Shown: positions 8,629-17,264, numbered from the stretch's first letter. The stretch is 21,381 bases of DNA from an uncultured Granulicatella sp. (GCF_938030755.1 NZ_CALHIF010000014.1:1-21381); one strand, 5' to 3'. The notes: generated by a model not told the origin, from the letters alone. A program made the numbers and translations.

Positions 8629-10326
8629 ATGAAACCAAATATTAAAAACAACGAAACGGGCGTATTTGCTTTTGGCGGTTTAGGCGAAATCGGTAAAAAC
8701 ACTTATGGCGTTCAATTCCAAGATGAACTCATCATTTTGGATGCCGGTATTAAATTCCCTGAAGATGATTTACTCGGAATCGACTACGTGATACCCGATT
8801 ATAGTTATATCGTTCAAAATATTAATAAAGTAAAAGGGCTATTTATTTCACACGGACACGAAGACCATATTGGTGGGATTCCTTTCTTAATTAAGCAAGC
8901 GAACATCCCTATTTATGCAACGAAACTTGCGATGTCCCTTATTCGAAATAAATTAGAAGAACACGGACTTTTAAGAGATGCGATTCTCCACGAAATTGAC
9001 GAAGACAGCGTGATTAAATTCCGTAAAACACAAGTGAGTTTCTATCGCACTACCCACTCTATTCCAGATGCATTTGGAATCGTGATTAAAACTCCTCCAG
9101 GAAATATCGTGTTTACAGGTGACTATAAATTCGACTTTACTCCAGTTGGAGAACCAGCGAACCTTCACCGTATGGCACAAATTGGTTCAGAAGGCGTCCT
9201 TGTTCTCTTAGGAGATAGTACAAACTCTGAAGTTCCTGGATTTACTCAATCTGAACAAGTCGTTGGAAAATCAATTAAAGAAATTATCCAACGTGTGGAT
9301 GGACGAATTATTTTTGCGACATTCGCATCAAACGTTTCTCGTCTAAAACAAGTAACAGATGTTGCTGTTGCAACCGGACGAAAATTAGCTGTATTCGGAC
9401 GTAGTATGGAAGCTAGTTTCCGAACCGCCAGAGAACTAGGCTATATTCAGGCGCCAGATGATACTTTTATCGATGGACGAGAAATCAATCAGTACCCTTC
9501 TGAGAAAGTCATAATTTTGTGTACAGGATCTCAAGGGGAACCAATGGCTGCCCTTAGCCGTATAGCAAATGGAACTCACCGCCAAATTTCTATTCAACCA
9601 GGGGATACAGTCATCTTCTCAAGTTCACCGATCCCAGGTAACACTTCTAGCGTTAACCGGGTTATCAACCTTCTATCTGAAGCTGGTGCTGAAGTTATTC
9701 ATGGTAAAGTAAACAATATTCACACTTCTGGACATGGTTCTCAAGAAGAACAAAAGTTAATGCTTCGCTTAATGAAACCTAAATACTTCGTTCCAGTTCA
9801 TGGTGAATATCGTATGCAGAAGATTCAAGCAAATCTTGCGACTCAAGTAGGTATCCCAAAAGAAAACTCATTTATCTTGAGTAATGGAGATGTTCTTGCA
9901 GTAACTGCTGATTCAGCACGTCGAGCTGGCCACTTCTTTGCTGGAGATGTTTACGTTGATGGTAATGGAATTGGTGATATCGGAAATATTGTTTTACGAG
10001 ATCGTAAGACACTTTCTCAAGATGGTTTAGTTATCTGTGTAGCTACTGTTGACTATGAAAACCGTGAACTAGTAGCTGGTCCGGATATGCTCTCTCGTGG
10101 GTTTATCTACATGAAAGAGTCTGGTCAACTTCTAAATGAGGCACAAGCTATCCTTCGTGATGAAATTGAAGAATTGCTTTCTGATACTGAAGAAGTACTA
10201 AATGAACGTTCTCTCAGAAATAAAATCACAGACGTTTTAGGTCCATTCTTATTTAAGAAAACCGAACGTCATCCAATGATTCTTCCAGTAATTTTAGGAG
10301 TTACTGAAGCAGATACTTTAGAATAA
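8629..10326 (+). CDS. rnjA: Ribonuclease J1
   Basis: RNase J1 is a 5'-3' exo- and endoribonuclease of the metallo-beta-lactamase/beta-CASP class, central to mRNA turnover and rRNA processing in Bacillota. The 565-aa product has FGGLGEIGKN near the N-terminus, the zinc motif HGHEDH at 75-80, and GDYKFDFTP and GDSTNSE in the metallo-beta-lactamase part. A beta-CASP domain follows, with later conserved segments SGHGSQEEQ and PVHGEYRM. The family norm is about 555 aa. The ATG lies one base after the rpoY stop with no strong Shine-Dalgarno sequence (only GGTG about 10 bases upstream), consistent with translational coupling. A strong terminator follows. Confidence 0.97.
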   Translation: MKPNIKNNETGVFAFGGLGEIGKNTYGVQFQDELIILDAGIKFPEDDLLGIDYVIPDYSYIVQNINKVKGLFISHGHEDHIGGIPFLIKQANIPIYATKLAMSLIRNKLEEHGLLRDAILHEIDEDSVIKFRKTQVSFYRTTHSIPDAFGIVIKTPPGNIVFTGDYKFDFTPVGEPANLHRMAQIGSEGVLVLLGDSTNSEVPGFTQSEQVVGKSIKEIIQRVDGRIIFATFASNVSRLKQVTDVAVATGRKLAVFGRSMEASFRTARELGYIQAPDDTFIDGREINQYPSEKVIILCTGSQGEPMAALSRIANGTHRQISIQPGDTVIFSSSPIPGNTSSVNRVINLLSEAGAEVIHGKVNNIHTSGHGSQEEQKLMLRLMKPKYFVPVHGEYRMQKIQANLATQVGIPKENSFILSNGDVLAVTADSARRAGHFFAGDVYVDGNGIGDIGNIVLRDRKTLSQDGLVICVATVDYENRELVAGPDMLSRGFIYMKESGQLLNEAQAILRDEIEELLSDTEEVLNERSLRNKITDVLGPFLFKKTERHPMILPVILGVTEADTLE

Positions 10327-10333
10327 ACAAATT

Positions 10334-10369
10334 AAGAGGTGTACCGCGATTGCGGCACACCTCTTTTCT
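10334..10369 (+). terminator. Rho-independent terminator after rnjA, probably bidirectional
   Basis: A 14-position stem with one mismatch (AAGAGGTGTaCCGC against GCGGcACACCTCTT) and a GATT loop, followed by TTCT on the plus strand. The minus-strand arm runs into TTAATTTGTTT, so it may also stop the convergent iron-transport operon. It sits between the two converging genes. Confidence 0.88.
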
Positions 10370-10404
10370 ATCGAACTTAAACTAGCTGTTATAGTTTACT
10401 TTCA

Positions 10405-11370
10405 TTATTGGAGTACTTTTTGAACATCTTCAATCATTAATTTAGTGGATTGTAATCCACCACCGCTGAGATACCATAAGTCAGAAGTTAACTGGATGAC
10501 ACGGTTATTCTTCACAGCGTTTGTTTCTTTAAATAATGCATTGCTTAAAATTGTATCAGCATTTGAATTATCTCCACCAATTGCTAATGTACGGTTCAGT
10601 ATGATAATCGTGTCAGGATTAATTTCCTTGATAGTTTCAAAACTCATTTCTTGTCCATGACGACTATCTTCAATCTTAGCATCAGTTCCTTTGAATTTGA
10701 GGGATTGATAAAGGAATGCAAAACGTGAATCTGCGCCAAATGCGGACATCTTTCCTTCGTTAAGCATTAAAGTTAATGTTTTATTAGTTGATTTTTCATT
10801 CACATCAGCCACTTTCTTAATCGAAGCTTCTAGTGATTTAATTTCTTCTTCTGCTTTCGTCTCAGCCTCTTTACCAAATAGTGATGCTACCAAGCGGATG
10901 TTTTTAGACACTGAATTCCAGTAGTCTTTTTGGTCCACTGAAAAAATAACAGTTGGTGCGATTTCTTTTAATTGGTCTAAATATTTAATTGTACGACCTG
11001 AAGCGATGATTAAATCTGGTTCTAATGCAGCGATGGCCTCAATATCTGGCTCCACCATTGATCCAGTTGGTTGGATACTTGAAGGTAAATCTTTTAAGTA
11101 CTTAGGCAAAGTTTTTAAAGGCATCCCTACAATATGATCAACAAAACCAAGTTCGCGAATTGTATCGGCAACCCCTAAATCAAATACAACAATTTTCTTC
11201 GGTTTTGTTTTAACTTTTACTTCTTCTTTCCCGTTTGTAAGAGTCACTTCACTCTTTTCTTCTGCAACAGCTTGAGTTTGAGTCGTAGCTCCATCTGTTT
11301 TTGTTGTTTGTCCGCAAGCTGCAAGGATAAATACAGCTACTAAACTAATTAAAGTTAAAATTTTTTTCAT
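10405..11370 (-). CDS. Iron-siderophore ABC transporter substrate-binding lipoprotein (YclQ/SstD-like)
   Basis: This is the extracellular receptor of a ferric-siderophore importer, anchored to the membrane by lipid. The 321-aa precursor has a lipoprotein signal peptide (MKKILT, a hydrophobic core, then lipobox LAAC with C19). A charged, Thr-rich linker precedes the FecB-type periplasmic-binding fold. Blocks PKKIVVFDLGVADTI, EPDIEAIAALEPDLIIASG, MSAFGADSRF, INPDTIIILNR and DLWYLSGGGLQS resemble B. subtilis YclQ, the petrobactin receptor, as I remember it. S. aureus SstD, for catechol and catecholamine iron, is another near match, so a catecholate ligand is likely but not proven. The ATG overlaps the ATPase stop (ATGA). 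The heptapeptide before C19, AVFILAA, is pheromone-like. Confidence 0.93.
   Translation of the reverse strand: MKKILTLISLVAVFILAACGQTTKTDGATTQTQAVAEEKSEVTLTNGKEEVKVKTKPKKIVVFDLGVADTIRELGFVDHIVGMPLKTLPKYLKDLPSSIQPTGSMVEPDIEAIAALEPDLIIASGRTIKYLDQLKEIAPTVIFSVDQKDYWNSVSKNIRLVASLFGKEAETKAEEEIKSLEASIKKVADVNEKSTNKTLTLMLNEGKMSAFGADSRFAFLYQSLKFKGTDAKIEDSRHGQEMSFETIKEINPDTIIILNRTLAIGGDNSNADTILSNALFKETNAVKNNRVIQLTSDLWYLSGGGLQSTKLMIEDVQKVLQ
11317..11337 (-). other. Codons for AVFILAA, a possible cAM373-like pheromone in the lipoprotein signal peptide
   Basis: Residues 12-18 of the receptor precursor, directly before the lipidated C19, read AVFILAA. From memory, enterococcal cAM373 is AIFILAS, the staphylococcal form AIFILAA and the S. 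gordonii form SVFILAA, all cut from lipoprotein signal peptides. The match is at peptide level only; release and activity are inference. Confidence 0.35.
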
Positions 11371-12131
11371 TTTAATTCTCCGTTCTTAATAATACATATT
11401 TTTTTATCATTCAATTCAACGACTTCTAGTGGAATTTCATATAAAGCTGATAACACATCATCTTTCATCACTTTATCGACTGTATCATGGATGATACACT
11501 TTCCATCTTTAAAACAAGCAATTTCATCTGAGAAATTACTTGCCATATTTAAATCATGCATCACAATCACAATCGATTTTTCTTTTTCATCGACTAAGAA
11601 TCTCAGTAAATTCATTACTTCATATGCTTGTTTTAAATCTAGATGATTTAATGGTTCATCCAGTAAAATCCATTCTGTATCCTGAGCCAAAACCATCGCA
11701 ATGAGCGCTCGTTGATACTGGCCTCCAGATAAAGTTCCAATGTCCTGCGTTCTAAAAGAAGTAAGATTTGTATTCACAAGCGCCTCTTCTACGATATGCT
11801 CGTCCTCTTTGGTTATTTTTCCTTTTGTATAAGGGAAACGACCAAAGCGAACAAATTCTTCTACCGTCATCCTGACATGTACCTGCTGGTTTTGTTTTAA
11901 AACAGCGAGTTCTTTTGCTAATTCTGTTGAGCTCCATGCTTCAACTTCTTGACCGTTGATAAATATAAATCCTTCGTCTTTAGGAAGAAGCCGACTCATC
12001 ATCCCTAAAAGCGTTGATTTTCCAGCACCATTTGGTCCTATAAAGGCAGTCAATCGCTGTTTTGATACTTCTAAATCCACATTATCAACAACTAGATGTC
12101 GATATTTTTTTGTAACACCTTTAAGCTGCAT
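11367..12131 (-). CDS. Iron-siderophore ABC transporter ATP-binding protein (FecE/YclP-like)
   Basis: This is the cytoplasmic ATPase that drives siderophore uptake. The 254-aa protein has the complete ABC set: Walker A GPNGAGKST at 32-40, Q-loop near 80, signature LSGGQ at 134-138, Walker B WILLDEP at 154-160 and the H-loop His in VMHD (H192). Length and short N-terminus match the FecE/FhuC class. The start overlaps the upstream permease by 11 bases and the stop overlaps the receptor ATG by 4, so the operon is tightly coupled. The order permease, permease, ATPase, receptor is that of yclNOPQ. Confidence 0.95.
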   Translation of the reverse strand: MQLKGVTKKYRHLVVDNVDLEVSKQRLTAFIGPNGAGKSTLLGMMSRLLPKDEGFIFINGQEVEAWSSTELAKELAVLKQNQQVHVRMTVEEFVRFGRFPYTKGKITKEDEHIVEEALVNTNLTSFRTQDIGTLSGGQYQRALIAMVLAQDTEWILLDEPLNHLDLKQAYEVMNLLRFLVDEKEKSIVIVMHDLNMASNFSDEIACFKDGKCIIHDTVDKVMKDDVLSALYEIPLEVVELNDKKICIIKNGELK

Positions 12132-13098
12132 CAGTCTTTGCTCCTTTCACTAATAAGATTAAATACAATACTCCTCCAATCCCTTCGATAAAAACGCTAA
12201 TCGGGATTGTAAGAAGGAATATGCGTTCAACGATTAACTGTGCAGCGAGCACTATCACAAGCCCTATAGTGGCTGAAAATATCCATAAAACGCTATGCTT
12301 GTATTCTTTCGTTAATTGGTAGGTTAAGTTAGCGATCATAAAGCCTAAAAACTGAAGTGGCCCTACTAGAATCGTAGACAGACTCGTCATAATAATCACA
12401 ATAACAATCACTACATTAATAAGTCGTTTCGTATTGATCCCTAACATTTTAGCCCCATCTACTCCTAAATGAAGAGCATCGAGCTTATGCCTTAATTTAA
12501 AGAACACTATCATTAACAAGCCAAATAATACTAGAGCTCCGAATATCAATATTGGTTGTGCATTCATCTTTTGGAATGAAGGATAAAGAGAGCTTTGGAG
12601 TTTATCAAATTCATTTGGATCCATTAATACTTGTAAGAATGTACTTGCATTTCTAAGAAGCATTGAAAATGCCATTGTCAGTAACAATAACACTTTAAAA
12701 TTAGAAAGAAGCATTCCTTTAGAGACGTTCATTAATAACAGTAACAGCATTATCTGAATAGTAATTGTAACAGCATAAATAAGGGCTGACTGTTCTACTT
12801 TTAACCCTATTAAACTTTCAAAATAATATAGACCACTTTGAATAAAAACAAATAAACTCTCAATACCTAAAACACCAGGTGTTAAAAATCGATTTTGCGC
12901 CACTGTTTGAAAACTTACGGTCGAAATCGGTATCGCAAAAGATACGATGATAATGACGAGTAGTTTTAATAATCGTCTATTCAATATGAAACTTGAGATT
13001 GTAGTACTATTCTTTGTTGGAATTAATAAATAGGCAACTATCAATAAAACAGCGACCACTAAAAGTCCCACTAGTAAGAATCTTGTTTTCTTTTTCAT
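12121..13098 (-). CDS. Iron-siderophore ABC transporter permease, second subunit (FecCD family, YclO-like)
   Basis: This integral membrane subunit forms half of the siderophore channel. The 325-aa protein is hydrophobic throughout, with about nine or ten membrane segments. It shows FecCD features: an early TVAQNRFLTPGVLGIES block and a later HLGVDGAKMLGINTKR coupling-helix region before GPLQFLGFMIANL. GGAGG stands 6 bases before the ATG, and the start overlaps the stop of the preceding permease as ATGA. It is more diverged from the FecCD consensus than its partner, as expected for the second subunit of yclNO-type systems. Confidence 0.93.
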   Translation of the reverse strand: MKKKTRFLLVGLLVVAVLLIVAYLLIPTKNSTTISSFILNRRLLKLLVIIIVSFAIPISTVSFQTVAQNRFLTPGVLGIESLFVFIQSGLYYFESLIGLKVEQSALIYAVTITIQIMLLLLLMNVSKGMLLSNFKVLLLLTMAFSMLLRNASTFLQVLMDPNEFDKLQSSLYPSFQKMNAQPILIFGALVLFGLLMIVFFKLRHKLDALHLGVDGAKMLGINTKRLINVVIVIVIIMTSLSTILVGPLQFLGFMIANLTYQLTKEYKHSVLWIFSATIGLVIVLAAQLIVERIFLLTIPISVFIEGIGGVLYLILLVKGAKTDAA

Positions 13099-14057
13099 AG
13101 GCCTCCTCCTTTCTTTTCCAGGAGAATCACTTGGAAAATAAAGAGCGCAGCACCAATAATGCTTAGAATGATACTTACGGAAATTTCGTAAGGCGCAATC
13201 ACTATGCGAGCAATAATGTCACAAGCTAACACAAGGCAGGCACCAACAAGCATTGTCAGCGGTACTAGAACTTTCATCTGAGAGCCATACCTCATGCGTA
13301 CGATATTTGGGACAATCACTCCTATGAACGGCAAACTACCAACCGTAATCATCGTTACACTCGTTGTGAGAGCGATTAACACTAATGTTAATGACTCCAT
13401 TCGCTTGACTGGAACGCCGAGATTTCGACTAATATCTTCCCCCATGCTTACGACTGTGTAATAATGGGCGAAAATAATACTAATCACTAAAACAAACAAG
13501 CATAAGTACAACCACTCATACTGATTGGTTTGAATCATCGAAAATGAACCTTGCATCCACGACGATAAACTTTGGACAAGCTGAAATTGATACGCAATAA
13601 ACTGAGTGCAGGCTCCAATCACTCCACCAAAAATCAATCCAATTAAAGGAATCATCCATTTTTGTTTAAGTGATAGATGTTGCTGTAATGCGATAAAAAG
13701 GGCCGAGAACCCAATCGCAAACACAAATGACGTTGCCATCTTTTCTAACAGTCCAGGTGATGGGAATAACAATAAACTCATCATCAATCCTAATTTTGCG
13801 GCGTCGACCGTACCAATTGTACTTGGAGAAGAAAACTCATTTTGAGTAATCGTCTGCATTAATAATCCAGATACACTCATCGCCGAAGCAGATAATAGAA
13901 TGCTGAATAATCTTGGAACCCTTGATTGCCAAAATAGTTGAGTAACACTTTCTCCTCCACTAAACAATTCATTCCAAGAGAAACTAGACGCTCCGACTGA
14001 GAGCGAAATAACGCTTAAAAAAACTAATAATATGAATAAATAACTAACTCTTTTCAT
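13095..14057 (-). CDS. Iron-siderophore ABC transporter permease, first subunit (FecCD family, YclN-like)
   Basis: This is the first gene of the iron operon, encoding the other half of the membrane channel. The 320-aa, highly hydrophobic protein has the FecCD blocks RVPRLFSILLSASAMSVSG, LMQTITQNEFSSPSTIG and, near the C-terminus, GSLPFIGVIVPNIVRM. ISRNLGVPVKRME is the cytoplasmic loop that contacts the ATPase. The ATG has a moderate purine-rich Shine-Dalgarno sequence (AAAGAGAG). The Fur-box-like palindrome lies about 16-34 bases upstream of the start, so iron-dependent repression is expected. Confidence 0.94.
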   Translation of the reverse strand: MKRVSYLFILLVFLSVISLSVGASSFSWNELFSGGESVTQLFWQSRVPRLFSILLSASAMSVSGLLMQTITQNEFSSPSTIGTVDAAKLGLMMSLLLFPSPGLLEKMATSFVFAIGFSALFIALQQHLSLKQKWMIPLIGLIFGGVIGACTQFIAYQFQLVQSLSSWMQGSFSMIQTNQYEWLYLCLFVLVISIIFAHYYTVVSMGEDISRNLGVPVKRMESLTLVLIALTTSVTMITVGSLPFIGVIVPNIVRMRYGSQMKVLVPLTMLVGACLVLACDIIARIVIAPYEISVSIILSIIGAALFIFQVILLEKKGGGL

Positions 14058-14072
14058 GTTCTCTCTTTTCTA

Positions 14073-14091
14073 ATTGATAATCATTCTCAAT
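14073..14091 (-). promoter_or_regulatory. Fur box in the leader of the siderophore-transport operon
   Basis: The 19-bp ATTGAGAATGATTATCAAT is nearly palindromic. Its core TGAGAATGATTATCA (14089-14075) matches the 7-1-7 Fur consensus TGATAATNATTATCA with one difference. It overlaps the expected transcript start region ahead of an iron-siderophore operon, exactly where a Fur operator should be. Confidence 0.82.
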
Positions 14092-14104
14092 TACCATATT
14101 TGTT

Positions 14105-14133
14105 AGTTTACCAAATTATTCACTAGATTTAAA
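14105..14133 (-). promoter_or_regulatory. Promoter of the siderophore-transport operon
   Basis: TTTAAA (14133-14128), a 17-base spacer and TAAACT (14110-14105) on the minus strand. The predicted start point is just upstream of the Fur box, so bound Fur would block initiation or early elongation. Confidence 0.55.
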
Positions 14134-14176
14134 CCCTTTTCCGTTAAAATAATGAAGTTTTCATAAAAATTGCAAA

Positions 14177-14210
14177 CAAAAAAAGAAGCAATCCTTAAAG
14201 ACTGCTTCTC
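14177..14210 (-). terminator. Rho-independent terminator of dnaG-rpoD
   Basis: Starting 12 bases after the rpoD stop, AGAAGCA and TGCTTCT form a stem with inner TC/GA pairing around a short loop. Seven T residues follow on the minus strand. It separates rpoD from the iron operon. Confidence 0.9.
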
Positions 14211-14221
14211 ATACTCAATTC

Positions 14222-15346
14222 TTAATCTAAGAAATCTTTTAATTGTTTAGAACGACTTGGGTGGCGTAATTTACGTAATGCTTTCGCTTCAATTTGACGA
14301 ATACGTTCACGAGTAACTCCGAATACTTGCCCTACTTGTTCTAATGTACGGATTTCACCGTTTTTATCAAGACCAAAACGTAAGCGAAGGACGTTTTCTT
14401 CACGGTCTGTTAATTGTTCAAGAACTTCATCGAGTTGCTCTTTCAACAATGCATATGCTGTATGATCAGCTGGGCTTGTTGCGTTATCGTCTTCGATAAA
14501 ATCGCCTAAATGTGAATCATCCTCTTCCCCAATTGGAGTTTCAAGAGAAACTGGTTCTTGGGCAATTTTTAGAATTTCACGAACTTTTTCAGTTGGTAAA
14601 TCCATTTCTGCTCCAATTTCTTCCGGTGTAGGTTCGCGTCCTAAATCTTGTAATAGTTGTCTTTGAACACGTACTAATTTGTTGATTGTTTCAACCATAT
14701 GTACTGGAATACGAATTGTACGCGCTTGGTCTGCAATCGCACGTGTGATCGCTTGACGAATCCACCACGTCGCATAAGTCGAGAATTTGAATCCTTTCGT
14801 GTGATCGAATTTCTCAACAGCTTTCATTAATCCCATATTTCCTTCTTGAATTAAGTCCAAGAATTGCATTCCACGACCTACATAACGTTTTGCAATGGAT
14901 ACTACTAAGCGAAGGTTGGCTTCAGCTAATTCTTGTTTAGCCTCTGTATCCCCTTCTTGAATTCGAAGAGCTAAAGCAACCTCTTCATCCGCACTAAGAA
15001 GTGGAACTCGTCCGATTTCTTTCAAATACATACGAACGGAGTCATTAATTTTTGTATTGGATGATAAAGCAGTATCATCTTCAACAGTTCCAACTTCAGC
15101 TTGTCGTTGACTTTCAACGGATAACTGATGACTTGTTGGTTCACCATTTGCATCAACAACACTAACCCCTGCATCTTCAAATTTTTGAATTAACTTATCC
15201 ATTCCTTCCGCATCCAATTCAAATGGGATTGCGATTTGTGCAGATAAATCATCGTATAAAATTTGACCGAATAATTTTCGTTCTGCAAGAAGCATTGAAG
15301 TTGCTTCATTCAGTGTTTGACCTTTTTCATTTTTTTGAACTGTCAT
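14222..15346 (-). CDS. rpoD: RNA polymerase primary sigma factor RpoD (sigma A)
   Basis: This housekeeping sigma factor directs RNA polymerase to -10/-35 promoters. The 374-aa protein has region 1.1 at the N-terminus, region 1.2 around 103-135 and a near-perfect region 2 at about 140-213 (RLVVSIAKRYVGRGMQ, LIQEGNMGLMKAVEKFD, YATWWIRQAITRAI). Region 3 spans about 218-294, and region 4 has the helix-turn-helix at 336-360 (LEQVGQVFGVTRERIRQIE). Length matches B. subtilis SigA. The ATG at 15346 has GGAGG 8 bases upstream. It lies within the 3' end of dnaG, overlapping by 20 bases, so the two are coupled. The promoters seen here have extended -10 elements that fit its specificity. Confidence 0.98.
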   Translation of the reverse strand: MTVQKNEKGQTLNEATSMLLAERKLFGQILYDDLSAQIAIPFELDAEGMDKLIQKFEDAGVSVVDANGEPTSHQLSVESQRQAEVGTVEDDTALSSNTKINDSVRMYLKEIGRVPLLSADEEVALALRIQEGDTEAKQELAEANLRLVVSIAKRYVGRGMQFLDLIQEGNMGLMKAVEKFDHTKGFKFSTYATWWIRQAITRAIADQARTIRIPVHMVETINKLVRVQRQLLQDLGREPTPEEIGAEMDLPTEKVREILKIAQEPVSLETPIGEEDDSHLGDFIEDDNATSPADHTAYALLKEQLDEVLEQLTDREENVLRLRFGLDKNGEIRTLEQVGQVFGVTRERIRQIEAKALRKLRHPSRSKQLKDFLD

Positions 15347-17192
15347 TCACCATTCCTCCATTCATTTTATTTCTTAATTTTCGTTGAATCTCCATTATTT
15401 CACGCATCAATTGCTGGCGTAAAATATCATCTTTCATAAGAGCAGCACGATTCAACTCTTCTTTTTTACTAGCAAGCTGCTCTTTTAGTGAATTTTTTTT
15501 CGATAAAACATAAACTAAATCTTGAATTTCCTGTTCTGTACAATCCGGTGGAAAGTTAGAAAGCTCAATCTCTGAAAGAAGATTTCGGTTCAAAATATCT
15601 TTATCATCTAAAAAGAAGAAAAATTGTTGAACATCAACTTCATTCTCTTCATTCTTAAAAGATTGTAACAATAAATATAACTGTTCATAATGCGAATCAT
15701 GAAAAACGAATTCCGAATCAATTCTATTCAAATAAGTCCAAGCCTGTTCATTATGAAGTAATCGATACATCAATTGTTTTTGGATATGCTCATTCTTTGA
15801 AGCAGGTTTATTCTCAACTTGACGATAATGAGGAACCGACTCAGCATTTGACTGCTTTTTTTGATTTCCTAAGCGTAACCGTAATTGTTTTACCTGATTT
15901 AAAATGGTTGAGAAATCTAAATCAAATTCATCAGCGAGAGATTTCATCGCCAAGTTTAGCTCAACTTCATTATTAATTTTAGAAAGTTCTACAATCATTT
16001 CTTCGATATACTGAATTTTTTGGCTTTCTATTTGCAATGAATACTTTTTAGAAAGAAACCGTTTCTTAAATTGATATACCGTTTCTTGAGAATACTCTAT
16101 TAATTCTTTAAACGCTTGAACTCCCCGTGATTTTATGAATTCATCAGGATCCAAGCCATTATCAAAAGGAATAATCCCTATTTTGAAAGCGTTAGTGTCT
16201 TGAATCATTTCTATTGCACGATTCGTAGCTTCTAACCCCGCCTTATCCCCATCATAAGCAATCAAAATGGTATCTGTAACCTTCTGTAAAGTTTGTATTT
16301 GCTCAGGAGTTAATGAGGTCCCCATCGAAGCAACCCCAATTGGAACACCCGCTTGCCAAGCAGAAATAACATCCATATACCCTTCAAACAAAATCACTTT
16401 ATTCTGTTTTCGAATATTTTTCTTTGCTAAGTCGAAGTTGAAAAGAAAATTTCTTTTTGAAAAAAGGATTGTCTCTGGACTATTTAAATATTTTGCTTGA
16501 GATGCGAAATCATCAGAATAACCTGGTAAGATTCTTCCGGAAAAAGCAATAATCTGCCCCTGTTCATTTCTAAGCGGGATCATAATTCGTTGATTGAAAC
16601 GATCAAAGAAACCATTTTGTTTTTCAGAAAATAGACCTGAAGCTTCTTTTTCCTCATCCGTTAATTGTAATTCTTGAAGGACTTGTTCTAATTGTGTTCT
16701 GTCTTTTAAAGAAAAACCAAATCCGAATTCTTTTAAGGTTTCGACGGTATATCCACGATTTTCTAAATAATCAAGCGCTTCTTTCCCGCCTTTAGTGTTT
16801 AAAAGAACGTGAGAATAAAACTCAGCCGCTTTTTCATGAGCCTCATATAATTTCTTCTCTTTTCTCGGAATAATCGTTTGCGTTGTTGGTAGCTCTACGT
16901 CTATATCGATGTTAGAGAGTTCAGCAACTCGAACTACGGATTCTGGAAAAGACAAGTTTTCAAGCTCTTGCATGAAATTAAAAACATTGCCACCTCTCCC
17001 GCAGCTAAAACAATGGAATAACTGTTTTTCTTCCGTCACAGTGAAAGATGGTGTTCTTTCATCGTGAAATGGACAACGACCAAATAGACTTTTTCCTTGT
17101 TTTCGTAATTGGACGAACTGACCCACAATATCAAGAATGTTCACTTGCGATTGTATGCTTTGAACCGTTTCTTTTGAAATTCTTTGACTCAT
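15327..17192 (-). CDS. dnaG: DNA primase
   Basis: DnaG makes RNA primers for leading- and lagging-strand synthesis at the replication fork. The 621-aa protein has an N-terminal CHC2 zinc ribbon (C40, H43, C61, C64) and a TOPRIM domain with EGYMDV near residue 266 and YDGDKAG near 310. Its divergent C-terminal part would be the helicase-binding domain. The ATG at 17192 follows GGAGGGTG at about 10 bases. A TTG at 17213 would add seven residues but would put the Shine-Dalgarno inside the reading frame, so it is rejected. It precedes rpoD with a 20-base overlap. rpsU, part of the enterobacterial version of this operon, is absent, as is usual in Gram-positives. Confidence 0.97.
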   Translation of the reverse strand: MSQRISKETVQSIQSQVNILDIVGQFVQLRKQGKSLFGRCPFHDERTPSFTVTEEKQLFHCFSCGRGGNVFNFMQELENLSFPESVVRVAELSNIDIDVELPTTQTIIPRKEKKLYEAHEKAAEFYSHVLLNTKGGKEALDYLENRGYTVETLKEFGFGFSLKDRTQLEQVLQELQLTDEEKEASGLFSEKQNGFFDRFNQRIMIPLRNEQGQIIAFSGRILPGYSDDFASQAKYLNSPETILFSKRNFLFNFDLAKKNIRKQNKVILFEGYMDVISAWQAGVPIGVASMGTSLTPEQIQTLQKVTDTILIAYDGDKAGLEATNRAIEMIQDTNAFKIGIIPFDNGLDPDEFIKSRGVQAFKELIEYSQETVYQFKKRFLSKKYSLQIESQKIQYIEEMIVELSKINNEVELNLAMKSLADEFDLDFSTILNQVKQLRLRLGNQKKQSNAESVPHYRQVENKPASKNEHIQKQLMYRLLHNEQAWTYLNRIDSEFVFHDSHYEQLYLLLQSFKNEENEVDVQQFFFFLDDKDILNRNLLSEIELSNFPPDCTEQEIQDLVYVLSKKNSLKEQLASKKEELNRAALMKDDILRQQLMREIMEIQRKLRNKMNGGMVNDSSKK

Positions 17193-17235
17193 AAAAAAAC
17201 ACCCTCCATACAATACGCCTAATGATACAGCATAT

Positions 17236-17264
17236 AATATAACATAATTCTAAAATGAATGCAA
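17236..17264 (-). promoter_or_regulatory. Promoter of dnaG-rpoD
   Basis: TTGCAT (17264-17259), a 17-base spacer and TATATT (17241-17236), with TG one base before the hexamer (extended -10). It lies 44 bases before the dnaG ATG and is one of the best promoter matches in the window. Confidence 0.75.

Noticed and set aside
13606..13845. 79-codon plus-strand frame within the first permease
   Set aside because: It is antisense to a clear FecCD permease, with no supporting start signals or known homologue.
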